64,000 bases of DNA from Paramesorhizobium sp049065735 (GTDB lineage Bacteria; Pseudomonadota; Alphaproteobacteria; Rhizobiales; Rhizobiaceae), in assembly GCF_049065735.1 (NCBI RefSeq), contig NZ_JBAKHD010000001.1:558001-622000 (forward strand), written 5' to 3'. The position numbers and the translations under genes are program-made. The number at the start of each line of letters is the position of its first letter. The stretch's first letter is position 1. The notes beneath the pieces are model-generated. The model was not told where the DNA came from. It did no database searches and saw nothing but the letters and a program-made list of their open reading frames with translations. Shown one piece after another: positions 24,766-33,632 of the stretch.

Positions 24766-25616
24766 CAGGCGGTCTCTTGCGTCTCTGGGAAGCCGAACCT
24801 GGCGGCGGGCGGAATGGCGAGCGTCACCGCCACTTCACCTGCGAAGATGGGCATGCCTGCATCCATCGCCTCCTTCACCCGGTCGATGCGCACAAGCGCC
24901 AGCGCCTTGTCATTAGCGACGCTGCCGAGCGTGCCGATCTCGCGCCCGCCTGCGCTCAAGGGCGTGCCGGGGGCGGGCAGGGCGGCTTCGCCCGTGGCGA
25001 CAAGCACCCGGCGGCGCGCCGTGCCGCGATGCTGCATGCGTGACACCACCTCCTGCCCGATGAAGCAGCCCTTGCGGAACGAGACGCCGCCGGTCTGGTC
25101 GAGATTGACGTCATGCGGAAAGGCATCGCCGAGCGCGAAATCATCGCCGGATTCAGCCACGCCGTGGGCGATGCGCAAGGCCATCCATTGCGTCTCATCA
25201 ACCGTACTGCCGGGTACGCCGTAATGCCGCAGCACCTTCAATTCGCTCTGAAAACGCCGGTCGTATAGGATTGAATCATTATATGAGGAATCGGAATCGT
25301 TCTTCCAGGAAACGCTAATATACGCTTCATTTTGCAGGGAAATTTCCGCCTTGGACCTGAGCCTGTAGAGCGTTAGCCGCTTGGCGAAATCTGCCGCCTT
25401 GCTAGCAGGCAAGTCGAAGCGCAAGCCGCCCTCGACGCGCGAGACGAGGAAATCGAACAGGATCTTGCCTTGCGGCGTCAGCAGCGCGCCGGGCTTCAAC
25501 TCGCCCTCGCTCAGGTCGCTCAAATCGGTGGTGATGATCGCTTGCAAAAATTTCTCCGCCTCCTCGCCGGTGACAAGGACGAGCGCGCGGTCGCTCAAAC
25601 GGATAGGTTCAATCAT
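24765..25616 (-). CDS. ygfZ: YgfZ/GcvT-type folate-binding Fe-S cluster maturation protein
   Basis: A 283-residue protein related to the glycine-cleavage T protein. The YgfZ signature KGCFIGQEVVSRMQHRGTAR, with its conserved Cys, is near residues 190-210. It assists Fe-S cluster repair and thiolated-tRNA-related functions. ATG 25616 is chosen because the conserved N-terminus (IEPIRLSDRALVLVTGEEAE) begins there; upstream codons would overlap the divergent dihydroorotase leader. It is the first gene of the overlapping operon, and NadA is itself an Fe-S enzyme. Confidence 0.9.
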   Translation of the reverse strand: MIEPIRLSDRALVLVTGEEAEKFLQAIITTDLSDLSEGELKPGALLTPQGKILFDFLVSRVEGGLRFDLPASKAADFAKRLTLYRLRSKAEISLQNEAYISVSWKNDSDSSYNDSILYDRRFQSELKVLRHYGVPGSTVDETQWMALRIAHGVAESGDDFALGDAFPHDVNLDQTGGVSFRKGCFIGQEVVSRMQHRGTARRRVLVATGEAALPAPGTPLSAGGREIGTLGSVANDKALALVRIDRVKEAMDAGMPIFAGEVAVTLAIPPAARFGFPETQETA

Positions 25617-25686
25617 GCCTTTTACCCCTTTTGGTCCCGTGATAGGTAAGCCGGAACGTGAAAGCCGGCAAGACGGAGAAACTGAG

Positions 25687-27021
25687 ATGGCAGAGACTTT
25701 CGACACGATCCTGAAGGGCGGAACGCTGGTCAATCAGGATGGGAAAGGCTTGCGGGATGTCGGCATTCGCGATGGCCGCATCGCCGCCATCGGCGATCTC
25801 TCCGGCCATGACGCCGGCGAAATCATCGACTGCACCGGCCTTCATATCCTGCCCGGCGTTGTCGACAGCCAGGTCCATTTCCGCGAGCCGGGGCTGGAGC
25901 ATAAGGAAGATCTGGAGACTGGCTCCCGCGCCGCCGTGCTGGGCGGCGTCACCGCCGTCTTTGAAATGCCGAACACCAAGCCGCTGACCACCTCCGCCGA
26001 GACGCTCGCCGACAAGATAAAGCGCGCCCGCCACCGCATGCATTGCGACTTCGCCTTCTGGGTCGGCGGCACGCGCGACAATGCTGATGACGTGGCCGAG
26101 CTGGAGCGCCTGCCGGGCGCGGCGGGCATCAAGGTGTTCATGGGCTCCTCAACAGGCGATCTGCTGGTGGAGGACGATGAGGGCGTGCGCTCGATCCTGC
26201 GCAACACGCGCCGCCGTGCGGCTTTCCATTCGGAGGACGAGTTCCGCCTGCGCGAGCGGGAGCGTCTGCGCGTTCCCGGCGACCCTTCGAGCCATCCGGT
26301 CTGGCGCGATGAGATCGCCGCGCTTTCCTGCACCGAGCGCCTCGTGCGCATCGCCCGCGAAACCGGCGCGCGCATCCATGTGCTGCACATCTCGACCGCG
26401 GAGGAGATCGAGTTTCTCAAGGGCCACAAGGATGTCGCCACCTGCGAGGCGACGCCGCATCATCTGACGCTGGATGCGGAAGCTTACAAGACGCTCGGAA
26501 CCCTCATCCAGATGAACCCGCCGGTACGCGCCGCGCATCATCGCGACGGTATCTGGCATGGCATCGATCAGGGCGTCGTCGATGTGCTTGGCTCCGACCA
26601 CGCGCCGCACACGCTGGAGGAAAAAGAGAAGCCTTATCCGGCTTCGCCCTCGGGCATGACCGGCGTGCAGACGCTGGTGCCGATCATGCTCGATCACGTC
26701 AATGCCGGGCGGCTCTCCATCGAGCGCTTCGTGGATTTGACTTCCCACGGCCCCAACCGCATCTTCGGCATGGCGCGCAAGGGCCGCGTCGCGGTGGGCT
26801 ACGATGCCGACCTCACCATTGTCGATCTGAAGCGGCGCGAGACGATCACGAATGCGCAAGCAGGCTCCCGCGCCGGCTGGACGCCCTATCACGGCCGGAC
26901 CGTCACAGGCTGGCCCATCGGCACCTTTGTCCGCGGGCTGAAGGTAATGTGGGAAGGCGAGATGGTCACGCCCGCGCAGGGCGAGCCGGTGGAATTCGTC
27001 GAGGCGCTGCCGAGGCGGTGA
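25687..27021 (+). CDS. Dihydroorotase family amidohydrolase
   Basis: A 444-residue cyclic amidohydrolase, class I dihydroorotase-like (EC 3.5.2.3 if canonical). Seen are the metal motif DSQVHFREPG (Asp60, His64), GIKVFMGSSTGDLLVEDD, AAFHSEDE, RIHVLHISTAEE, EATPHHL and DVLGSDHAPHT. The usual DxHxH motif reads D-S-Q-V-H, so the first His is Gln. Other catalytic residues look intact. I believe Rhizobiales homologues also carry the Gln. It is divergent from ygfZ. Allantoinase or hydantoinase activity cannot be excluded. Confidence 0.85.
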   Translation: MAETFDTILKGGTLVNQDGKGLRDVGIRDGRIAAIGDLSGHDAGEIIDCTGLHILPGVVDSQVHFREPGLEHKEDLETGSRAAVLGGVTAVFEMPNTKPLTTSAETLADKIKRARHRMHCDFAFWVGGTRDNADDVAELERLPGAAGIKVFMGSSTGDLLVEDDEGVRSILRNTRRRAAFHSEDEFRLRERERLRVPGDPSSHPVWRDEIAALSCTERLVRIARETGARIHVLHISTAEEIEFLKGHKDVATCEATPHHLTLDAEAYKTLGTLIQMNPPVRAAHHRDGIWHGIDQGVVDVLGSDHAPHTLEEKEKPYPASPSGMTGVQTLVPIMLDHVNAGRLSIERFVDLTSHGPNRIFGMARKGRVAVGYDADLTIVDLKRRETITNAQAGSRAGWTPYHGRTVTGWPIGTFVRGLKVMWEGEMVTPAQGEPVEFVEALPRR

Positions 27022-27077
27022 TTTTTGGGGAGAGTGGGCGGTATAGCGCCTCGCTGCCCTGGCGCGCGGGTTCGCGC

Positions 27078-27225
27078 CCTCCCTCCCCCTTGCGGGGAGG
27101 GTGGCCCCGTAGGGGTCTGGGGGGTGGTGACGTGTGCGCCACGGCTTCCAGCAAAAGTACGACGTCACCACCCCCATCCGCCCGCTAACGCGGGCACCTT
27201 CCCCGCAAGGGGGAAGGGGGGAGCC
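27078..27225. repeat. Family A mosaic palindrome, short form (copy 3)
   Basis: Arms CCCTCCCCCTTGCGGGGAGG and CCCCGCAAGGGGGAAGG flank inner arms GGGGGTGGTGACG / CGTCACCACCCCC and CCGCCCGCTAACGCGGGC. It lacks the extra GGAAAAGCCAA hairpin of the long form. With flanking spacer it occupies the gap between the dihydroorotase and HAD genes. Confidence 0.85.
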
Positions 27226-27298
27226 AAGCAAGGCGGAGGGCGCGAGCCGGCTCCGCAGGGCTGTCTCACCAACATTTCCAACAAAAGGGCGATCATTA

Positions 27299-27997
27299 AT
27301 GTCGACCATCACCACCATCGGCTTCGATGCCGATGACACGCTCTGGCAGAACGAGCAGTTCTTCCGGCTGACGGAGGAGCGCTTCGCTTCATTCCTCGCG
27401 GACTATGCTGAAAAAGACCATCTGACGGAGCGGCTGCTGGAGGCGGAGCGCCGCAATTTGCAGATTTACGGCTTCGGCATCAAGGGCTTCACGCTGTCCA
27501 TGATCGAGACGGCGCTGGAGGTGACGGAGGGCAGGGCGCCGGCCCATGTCATCCAGGCGATACTCGATGCCGGGCGTGAGATGCTGGCGCATCCGGTCGA
27601 GACGCTGCCTGACGTGCGCGAGACGCTGGAGCGGCTGGCGGGCAACTACCGGCTCGTCATGATCACCAAGGGCGATCTGTTCGACCAGGAGCGCAAGCTG
27701 GCGCAATCGGGGCTGGGGGAATTGTTCGACGCGGTGGAGATCGTCAGCAACAAGGATGCGCAAACCTACGCCCGCGCCTTCAGCCGCCATGGCGATGGTC
27801 CCGCCCATGCCATGATGGTCGGCAATTCATTGAAATCCGACATCATTCCCGCCATCGCGGCGGGAAGCTGGGGCGTCTACATTCCGCACGACCTCACCTG
27901 GGCTTTCGAACATGCCGAAGAACCGGCGGACGCTCCGCGCTTCCGGCGGCTGGAGCGGATATCGGGCGTGGTGGAACTGGTGGAGACGCTGGGATAG
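27299..27997 (+). CDS. HAD-superfamily hydrolase
   Basis: A 232-residue cytoplasmic phosphatase-like protein. Motif I is GFDADDTLWQNE (nucleophile Asp), motif II is MITKGDLFDQERK, and motif III/IV is MMVGNSLKSDIIPAIAAG. The helical cap between motifs I and II fits the YjjG/PGP-like subgroup. ATG 27299 follows the A-family repeat; longer in-frame starts fall inside the repeat. Substrate is unknown. Confidence 0.88.
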   Translation: MSTITTIGFDADDTLWQNEQFFRLTEERFASFLADYAEKDHLTERLLEAERRNLQIYGFGIKGFTLSMIETALEVTEGRAPAHVIQAILDAGREMLAHPVETLPDVRETLERLAGNYRLVMITKGDLFDQERKLAQSGLGELFDAVEIVSNKDAQTYARAFSRHGDGPAHAMMVGNSLKSDIIPAIAAGSWGVYIPHDLTWAFEHAEEPADAPRFRRLERISGVVELVETLG

Positions 27998-28040
27998 GGT
28001 TCCTCCCCGCTGTCGCGGGAAGGAGATTGCTTGGCGTGGA

Positions 28041-28790
28041 TTACCAGGCCTGATCGACCGGCAGCACGAACAGCTCCGCGACATTGACATGCGCGGGCGC
28101 TTGCGCGGCGAAGAGGATGGTATCGGCAATATCCGCGCCGCTGAGGAAGCTCAGCTGATCGCGCAGGCCTTCCATCTGCTCCCGGTAATTGCCGTCGCTG
28201 ATATGCTCGAACAGCTCGGTTGAGACCGCGCCCGGCTGAATGCAGGTGACGCGGATATTGTGCTTCTGGCCCACTTCCATGCGCAGGCCGTCGGAGAAGG
28301 CCGCGACAGCGTGCTTGGTCGCGCAATAGACCGAGAGGCCCTTGAACACCTTGCGCCCGGCAATGGATGACGTGCTGAAAATATGCCCCGAATGCTGCTT
28401 GATCATCTGCGGCAGGACGGCGGCGGTGGTATTGAGCAGCCCCTTGATATTGACGTCGACCATCCGATGCCACTCATCGGTTTTGAACTGGTCGATGTCG
28501 GATGCGGGCATGAGACCCGCATTGTTGAAGAGGATGTCGATGGAGCCATAGGCGTCGATCAGCTTGGCGACGCCGGCTTCGACCGATGCCGCGTCCGTCA
28601 CATCCATTTCGATCGGCAGGGCTTCGCCGCCTTTCGCCGCGATCTCGTCCTTCAACGCTTGCAGACGGTCCGTGCGCCGCGCGGCGAGGCCGACCTTGAC
28701 GCCGGCTTCGGCGAGCTTGCGCGCCGTGGCCGCGCCAATGCCGCTCGACGCGCCGGTGATGAGGGCAACTTTTCCATTGATATCTGTCAT
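28041..28790 (-). CDS. Short-chain dehydrogenase/reductase, NADP-dependent type
   Basis: A 249-residue classical SDR. It has the cofactor motif ALITGASSGIGAATARKLAE, the NADP-favouring AARRTDRL after strand 2, DILFNNAG, the catalytic Ser in STSSIAG and the YCATK active site. It is similar to YdfG-type oxidoreductases. The AraC regulator directly upstream on the same strand may control it. The substrate is not predictable. Confidence 0.92.
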   Translation of the reverse strand: MTDINGKVALITGASSGIGAATARKLAEAGVKVGLAARRTDRLQALKDEIAAKGGEALPIEMDVTDAASVEAGVAKLIDAYGSIDILFNNAGLMPASDIDQFKTDEWHRMVDVNIKGLLNTTAAVLPQMIKQHSGHIFSTSSIAGRKVFKGLSVYCATKHAVAAFSDGLRMEVGQKHNIRVTCIQPGAVSTELFEHISDGNYREQMEGLRDQLSFLSGADIADTILFAAQAPAHVNVAELFVLPVDQAW

Positions 28791-28913
28791 GATTGACTCT
28801 CCTTGTCGATGCTGGGATGCCCGTGAAATCAGGCATTCGCAGAGGACTTAAGGAGAAGAGAGGTTCCAATCTCTCGTGCTTTTGCGGAAGCTGTCGCGAT
28901 CTTGCTACAATCG

Positions 28914-29825
28914 TCAATCGCGGCGATAGGCGCTGGGCGAAATGCCGGTTTCCCGCCGGAAGATCTGGGCGAAGTGGCTCGGGCTAGAATAGCCGACCGC
29001 CATGCCGATTTCGATGATGCTGGCGTCGGTCTCCTGCAGGAGTTGCTGGGCTTTCAGGATACGCTGCTGAATGAAGTAGCGCGAGGGCGAGAGGCCGGTC
29101 GCCTGCCTGAAAAGCCGGGTGAAGTGGAAGGCGCTCAATCCCGCCGCCTGGGCCAATTGTTTGAGGTCGAATGGCTGATCGAGATGCGCTTCCATATGCG
29201 CGACCGCCCGCCGCAGCTTCGCGCCGGGCAGGGCGCTGCGTGGGGACGTCTTCGCATCGCTCGCCGCATACCGGCGCACCAGATGCGCGGCGAGGCTCTG
29301 GGCCAGCCCTTGGACGAAGAGCGGGCTGGCTTCGGTGCCGGTTTTCAGTTCTTCATGCAGCAGCGCCAGCATGTGCGACAGCATCGCGTCGCGTTCGCCC
29401 GAGACATCCCGCAGCGTGACGTTCGCCTGGCCGGCCGTCTCCCGCGCCACCTTTTCAAAAAGCGGGACCGAGAGATAAAGATGCATCACCTGGAATGGTT
29501 CGTCTCCCTCGGCCCGCCAGCGCAATTCATAGGGAACCGGTGAGCGGGTCAGGAAGAAGTCGCCGACGCTCACCCGGTTGGCGGTCCATCCGCCGCCAAG
29601 GTCGCGCTCCTCGACGGTGGCGCGCCCGGACATGATCCATACCACGAGCGGCTCGGCCACCGCAGGCACGAGAAACGGCTGCTGCATGGCGTTGCGGGAG
29701 AAGATCTGGATAAAGACGTCCTGCCAGGCAGGGCCATCGGCGCTCTGGAGCGTCCGGCCGCTGATATAGTGGGCAAGCCCCGCCGGAGAGGTCCGGTCCG
29801 GGGCAACAGGCAGCCGCGGAGTCAT
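28914..29825 (-). CDS. AraC-family transcriptional regulator, cupin_6-like sensor
   Basis: A 303-residue regulator. The N-terminal ligand domain includes VWIMSGRATVEERDLGGGW and VGDFFLTRSPVPYELRW. The C-terminal AraC helix-turn-helix pair is LKQLAQAAGLSAFHFTRLFR and IGMAVGYSSPSHFAQIFRRE. ATG 29825 is used; an upstream ATG at 29903 would extend back into the neighbouring hypothetical gene. It lies 124 bases before the SDR gene on the same strand and probably regulates it. Confidence 0.9.
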   Translation of the reverse strand: MTPRLPVAPDRTSPAGLAHYISGRTLQSADGPAWQDVFIQIFSRNAMQQPFLVPAVAEPLVVWIMSGRATVEERDLGGGWTANRVSVGDFFLTRSPVPYELRWRAEGDEPFQVMHLYLSVPLFEKVARETAGQANVTLRDVSGERDAMLSHMLALLHEELKTGTEASPLFVQGLAQSLAAHLVRRYAASDAKTSPRSALPGAKLRRAVAHMEAHLDQPFDLKQLAQAAGLSAFHFTRLFRQATGLSPSRYFIQQRILKAQQLLQETDASIIEIGMAVGYSSPSHFAQIFRRETGISPSAYRRD

Positions 29826-29838
29826 ACCGGTGGGACGA

Positions 29839-30630
29839 TCAATCCCCCGCCACGAAGAAATCCCACTTCCCATCCGGTCTGATGCCGATGCGGTAGAAGA
29901 CATAGGCGCCGAAAGTCTTCATCTCCTCGAAATCTCCGGCGGTGAGGATCTGGTAGAGCTCCACCATCTGCTGCGGCGTCAGCTTGTCGATCGGATAGGC
30001 GAAGAAATAGGGCCAGACATAGAGCTCGTTCTGCCCGCCCGCGTCGAGATGCACATAGCCGGTGTCGAGGAGATCGACGAGAATGGCGAGCACCTCGCGG
30101 CCGTCGCTGTCGCCGGAGAGGCTCTTCAGATATTCGATCGGGTCGCCCTCATAGCCGCTGAGCGAGAGCGTGGTCATGTTGTCGCCGGTGCCGATAAGCG
30201 GGCGCAGCGCCTCGATATCGCCCGACTTGGCGGCAGTCAGGATGCGCTCGCGCATTTCCCGGACCGGTGCGGGCAATTTGCTGTAATCATATTCCACCAC
30301 CGGCGGCGTGCCGTTTTCCTTTACCTGCGGACGGGCGGGATCATGCAGGTTTTCCTCCGGCTCGGCCTGCTCGGGTTCCGCTTGCGACGGCTCGGCCTGC
30401 GATGGCGCGGGCTGGCTCTCTTCGGCCGGAGTCTGCTGGACGGGCTCCGGCGCGGGCACCTGCGCCGCCGGGTTGGCATCCGCAGGCGCCGCCTGCTGCG
30501 TCGTCTGAGCCTGCGTCTGGATGTCGCTCAAGGCCAGCCGCTCCGTTTCGCCGGGCGCGCGCGCATAAGCCTGCGCCGCCGCGCTGACGAGGAGGATGGT
30601 GAGGATCGAGCGGAGATTTCTGGGGGACAT
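29839..30630 (-). CDS. Exported hypothetical protein with Pro/Glu/Gln-rich segment
   Basis: A 263-residue protein. A signal peptide (LRSILTILLVSAAAQAYARA) is followed by a low-complexity region of about 70 residues with PSQAE/PEQAE repeats. A folded C-terminal half follows, containing REMRERILTAAKSGDIEALR, VLAILVDLLDTGYVHLDAGG and MVELYQILTAGDFEEMK. It looks like a periplasmic protein conserved in Rhizobiales but I do not recognise a named domain. A D-family array lies beyond its start. Confidence 0.75.
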   Translation of the reverse strand: MSPRNLRSILTILLVSAAAQAYARAPGETERLALSDIQTQAQTTQQAAPADANPAAQVPAPEPVQQTPAEESQPAPSQAEPSQAEPEQAEPEENLHDPARPQVKENGTPPVVEYDYSKLPAPVREMRERILTAAKSGDIEALRPLIGTGDNMTTLSLSGYEGDPIEYLKSLSGDSDGREVLAILVDLLDTGYVHLDAGGQNELYVWPYFFAYPIDKLTPQQMVELYQILTAGDFEEMKTFGAYVFYRIGIRPDGKWDFFVAGD

Positions 30631-30684
30631 GGCAACGAATCTGAAAAAGGGAGGCAGATGACGGAAGCCATGGTGGCACAGAAA

Positions 30685-30788
30685 AGGGAGTAGGGGAATA
30701 AGGCAGTAGGGGAATAAGGGAATAAGGAAATCAAAGCCCGGGAATATACGAAAACATACTCCCTTACTCCCCTATTCCCTTACTCCCA
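30685..30788. repeat. Family D inverted octamer array (copy 4)
   Basis: The left arm has units such as GGGAGTAG, GGGAATAA, GGCAGTAG, GGGAATAA, GGGAATAA. The right arm has TACTCCCT, TACTCCCC, TATTCCCT, TACTCCCA after a loop of about 30 bases. It lies between the start of the exported hypothetical gene and the end of the 85-residue gene. Confidence 0.85.
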
Positions 30789-30792
30789 TAAA

Positions 30793-31050
30793 TTACTGCA
30801 GCACCCGATCCGTGACGAACTCGCCGGCAATGATTTGCTCGCGCATCTTCTCGATCAGCGCCAGCGCAGAATCGTCTCCCGCCTCACGGATGAGTTCGGT
30901 CAGCGCGGTCGCGAAGGCTGCCTCGGCGAGGATTTCGGGCTCGATGCCTTCGGAAATCCCGTCAGCCCAGGCTTCGTTCTGATATTCGATCGCGGCAAGC
31001 TTTTTCTCGCGTGCGATGAGTTCATCGAGATCGGTTGGAGCTTGTGCCAT
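30793..31050 (-). CDS. Small acidic conserved-type hypothetical protein (85 residues)
   Basis: A soluble, Glu/Ala-rich helical protein, beginning MAQAPTDLDELIAREKKLA and ending EKMREQIIAGEFVTDRVLQ. No signal peptide or known motif is visible. It stands alone between repeats and the TIGR02301 gene. Amino-acid composition and codon use resemble the neighbours, which supports a real gene. Function is unknown. Confidence 0.65.
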   Translation of the reverse strand: MAQAPTDLDELIAREKKLAAIEYQNEAWADGISEGIEPEILAEAAFATALTELIREAGDDSALALIEKMREQIIAGEFVTDRVLQ

Positions 31051-31190
31051 CTTATCACCCTGGGCTTTACGCCATTTCGTTCGTACTTACGGGACAGTCC
31101 GGACTGATTTAAAGTCCCGTTAACAGGTTACCACCAATTTTAATCATCCGGCAGCGCAGATGATTCCAGCAGTTAACGCAATCTTAATCG

Positions 31191-31231
31191 CATGAAACTA
31201 TCCGAAAAGTCTGTCACTTTTTGTCATGCGC
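31191..31231. repeat. Possible degenerate family C hairpin
   Basis: GCATGAAACTATCCGAAAAG, then TCTGTCACTTTTTGTCATGC, resembles the C element (ATCCGAAAAG, CTTTT, CATGC) but with mismatches. It abuts the stop codon of the TIGR02301 gene and could act as its terminator. The rest of the 181-base gap to 31051 shows nothing recognisable. Confidence 0.35.
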
Positions 31232-31615
31232 TCAATTGCCATAGCGCGAGGCGATCTCGTTAGACAAGCTTTCCCCTTCTTTCATGTAGCGGTCAATCGC
31301 CGCAACCGCTGAATCGGTACAGCTCGTATAGGTCTCGCTGAACGCCCGGTAGCCGCGATTGAAGCTCGCCGTCAACTGCGCCCGCCGCGCCTCCTCGGGC
31401 TTTTCCGCGGCAATTATGGCATTCATGCGGTCTCGCCATTCGCTTCCTTCCTCGCCGCAGAGATTGCGCAGATAATGAAGCGAGCCGAGAATCTCCGCCA
31501 GCCGGGTCAGCTTCGCCTCGTAAGGGGCCTCGTCCGCCGCCTTGGCCGCCGCCGGTAAAGCCATCAAAGCGGCTGCCAGCATCGCTATCCATGTCTGTTT
31601 CAATGAGACCCTCAA
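31232..31615 (-). CDS. TIGR02301/DUF2385 family exported protein
   Basis: A 127-residue protein with a cleavable signal peptide (WIAMLAAALMALPAAAKA). The mature domain has the family pattern LTRLAEILGSLHYLRNLCGE, WRDRMNAIIAAE and ASFNRGYRAFSETYTSC, with two Cys that may pair in the periplasm. The family is largely restricted to Rhizobiales and its function is unknown. Confidence 0.85.
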   Translation of the reverse strand: MRVSLKQTWIAMLAAALMALPAAAKAADEAPYEAKLTRLAEILGSLHYLRNLCGEEGSEWRDRMNAIIAAEKPEEARRAQLTASFNRGYRAFSETYTSCTDSAVAAIDRYMKEGESLSNEIASRYGN

Positions 31616-31676
31616 TTCTCTCTCGCTCTTGTGACGCGAAACAATTCCGGCTTCAAGACACGATTATGGAACAAGC

Positions 31677-32108
31677 TTAACGCGCTCCGCCATCCTCGAA
31701 GCGTGCGACTTCGCGGGCGACGATGAGCGTGCTGTGCGTGACCTGTAAAGCGGCCATTTCATCGAGATCGAGCCATACGATGGCGGCGGCATCGTCGGCG
31801 GCCCGCGCCTCGCCGGTGACGCCATGGGCGCGGAAAACCGCGAGATAATAGCTCGTGTCATACGTGCCGCCATTATCCTTGGAGAGGTCGACGGTGGCGA
31901 AATGCTTCAGGGTTTCGGCGGTAAGGCCGGTCTCCTCCATCAGCTCCCGGCGCGCCGCCTGCTGCGGCGTCTCGCCCGCATCGCGCCCGCCCCCCGGAAA
32001 GGCGAGCCATCCCTTCCACGGCTCCCGCCCGCGCTCCACCAGCAGGAAGCGGCCATGCTCCCGGCAGATGACCGAAACACCATGAATGATGGGAGGAGAG
32101 GTAACCAT
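31677..32108 (-). CDS. NUDIX hydrolase
   Basis: A 143-residue pyrophosphohydrolase. The NUDIX box GGRDAGETPQQAARRELMEE, followed by TGL, contains the Mg-binding REXXEE core. Upstream GWLAFPGGG is typical of the ADP-ribose/nucleotide-cleaving MutT group. The substrate is unknown. It is divergent from the SRAP gene, whose start is 75 bases away. Confidence 0.9.
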   Translation of the reverse strand: MVTSPPIIHGVSVICREHGRFLLVERGREPWKGWLAFPGGGRDAGETPQQAARRELMEETGLTAETLKHFATVDLSKDNGGTYDTSYYLAVFRAHGVTGEARAADDAAAIVWLDLDEMAALQVTHSTLIVAREVARFEDGGAR

Positions 32109-32183
32109 GGATAATGGGTATGCCGCGTCCGGCAGATTCGCAAGACCTTGACGGACACGGCAAAAAGCGGAACATCGCTCCCC

Positions 32184-32939
32184 ATGTGTGGACGGTTTTC
32201 ATTGACGGCGACGCGGCAGGAGGTGGAGGCGCTTTTCGAAGCGATGGTGGATGATTTTCCGCCGCGCTACAACATTGCGCCCACCCAGCCCATCCTGACA
32301 ATTCTCTCCGGCGATGCGCTGGCTCCGGGCGGCAGTCTACCGTCCCGCATGGGGCATCTGGTGCGCTGGGGCTTCATACCGGCCTGGGTGAAGAACCCGC
32401 GCGACGTCTCCCTCATCTTCAACATCCGCAGCGAGACGGCGATGGAGAAGAACTCCTTCCGCGCCGCGCTCACCTATCGCCGCGCGCTGGTGCCGGCCTC
32501 CGGCTTTTACGAATGGCGGCGCGAGGGGAAGAAACGGGCGCAGGCCTATTGGGTGCGGCCCCGCCATGGCGGCCTCATCGCCTTCGCCGGGCTCATGGAA
32601 AGCTGGCTCGGCGCCGACGGCTCGCAGATCGACACCGGCGCCATCCTGACGACATCAGCCAATGCAACGCTCAAGCCCATCCATGAGCGGATGCCTGTTG
32701 TGATCGACCCCATCGATTTCGAGCCCTGGCTCGATTGCCGGCATAATCCTCCCCCCGATGTCGCCCGCCTGCTGCGCCCCGCCGAGCCGGATTTCTTCGA
32801 AGCGATCCCCGTATCCGACAAGGTCAACCGCGTGAGCAATGTCTCGCCCGATATTCAGGACCCCGCGCAAGAGGGCTTGACGGGGGAGGCTGGACCGCCA
32901 AAAGAAGAGCCGGAAAATATCCAGCTCTCGATGTTCTGA
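32184..32939 (+). CDS. SRAP (YedK/HMCES-type) abasic-site protein
   Basis: A 251-residue protein that forms a covalent thiazolidine link to abasic sites in single-stranded DNA. MCGRFS places Cys2 at the N-terminus after Met removal. Other active-site motifs are RYNIAPTQ, ALVPASGFYEW (Glu) and PIHERMPVV (His). ATG 32184 is required for Cys2; an upstream start would block the active site. The last 25 residues are a charged tail. Confidence 0.92.
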   Translation: MCGRFSLTATRQEVEALFEAMVDDFPPRYNIAPTQPILTILSGDALAPGGSLPSRMGHLVRWGFIPAWVKNPRDVSLIFNIRSETAMEKNSFRAALTYRRALVPASGFYEWRREGKKRAQAYWVRPRHGGLIAFAGLMESWLGADGSQIDTGAILTTSANATLKPIHERMPVVIDPIDFEPWLDCRHNPPPDVARLLRPAEPDFFEAIPVSDKVNRVSNVSPDIQDPAQEGLTGEAGPPKEEPENIQLSMF

Positions 32940-32957
32940 CCGTCAGGAATTTCCTTC

Positions 32958-33578
32958 ATGTTCTCCGCCGCTCTTTCCGGCTTCCTTCTGGGCGCCTCGC
33001 TCATCATCGCCATCGGCGCGCAGAATGCCTATATCCTGCGCCAGGGCCTGCTGCGCCAGCATGTCTTCGTGCTTTGCCTGATCTGCGCGCTTTCCGATGC
33101 GCTATTGATCACCGCCGGGGTGGCGGGGCTGGGAACGCTGCTCGCGCATTCGCCCATGCTCATCGCGGCGGTGACGCTGGGCGGCGCGGCTTTCCTGTTT
33201 TCCTATGCGTTCGTGGCTTTCCGCCGCTCCTTCAAGCCCGAGGCGATGGAAGCCCGCGGCAAGGGCGCGGCCAGTCTCAAGGCGGCGGTGGCGACATGCC
33301 TGGCGCTCACCTTCCTGAACCCGCATGTCTATCTCGATACGGTGCTGCTCCTGGGCAGCCTTTCGGCCCGCTTCGAAGGGGCGGACCGCATCGCCTATGG
33401 CGCCGGAGCGGCTGTCGCATCCTTCGTCTGGTTCTTCGGCCTCGGCTATGGCGCGCGCCTGCTCCAGCCGGTCTTCGCCAGGCCTGCCGCCTGGCGCATC
33501 CTCGATTGCGTGATCGGCTTCGTCATGGCCGGAATCGGCATCAGCCTCCTCCGGCAATTTGCGGGCGGGTTCGGTTAG
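32958..33578 (+). CDS. LysE/ArgO-family amino-acid exporter
   Basis: A 206-residue inner-membrane protein with six hydrophobic segments. Seen are the LysE signature FLLGASLIIAIGAQNAYILR and the conserved LTFLNPHVYLDTVLLLGSL. The family exports lysine or arginine. It follows the SRAP gene by 18 bases and may share its transcript. Its TAG stop abuts a C-family hairpin. Confidence 0.9.
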   Translation: MFSAALSGFLLGASLIIAIGAQNAYILRQGLLRQHVFVLCLICALSDALLITAGVAGLGTLLAHSPMLIAAVTLGGAAFLFSYAFVAFRRSFKPEAMEARGKGAASLKAAVATCLALTFLNPHVYLDTVLLLGSLSARFEGADRIAYGAGAAVASFVWFFGLGYGARLLQPVFARPAAWRILDCVIGFVMAGIGISLLRQFAGGFG

Positions 33579-33579
33579 A

Positions 33580-33620
33580 GCATGATCCGAAAAGTTGCAG
33601 ACTTTTCGGGTAGATCATGC
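33580..33620. repeat. Family C hairpin (copy 2)
   Basis: GCATGATCCGAAAAGTTGCA followed by GACTTTTCGGGTAGATCATGC. Arms CCGAAAAG / CTTTTCGG and GCATGATC / GATCATGC are complementary. It is nearly identical to the in-frame copy in nadQ and sits immediately after the exporter stop codon. Confidence 0.88.
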
Positions 33621-33632
33621 GGCAAAACAAAG

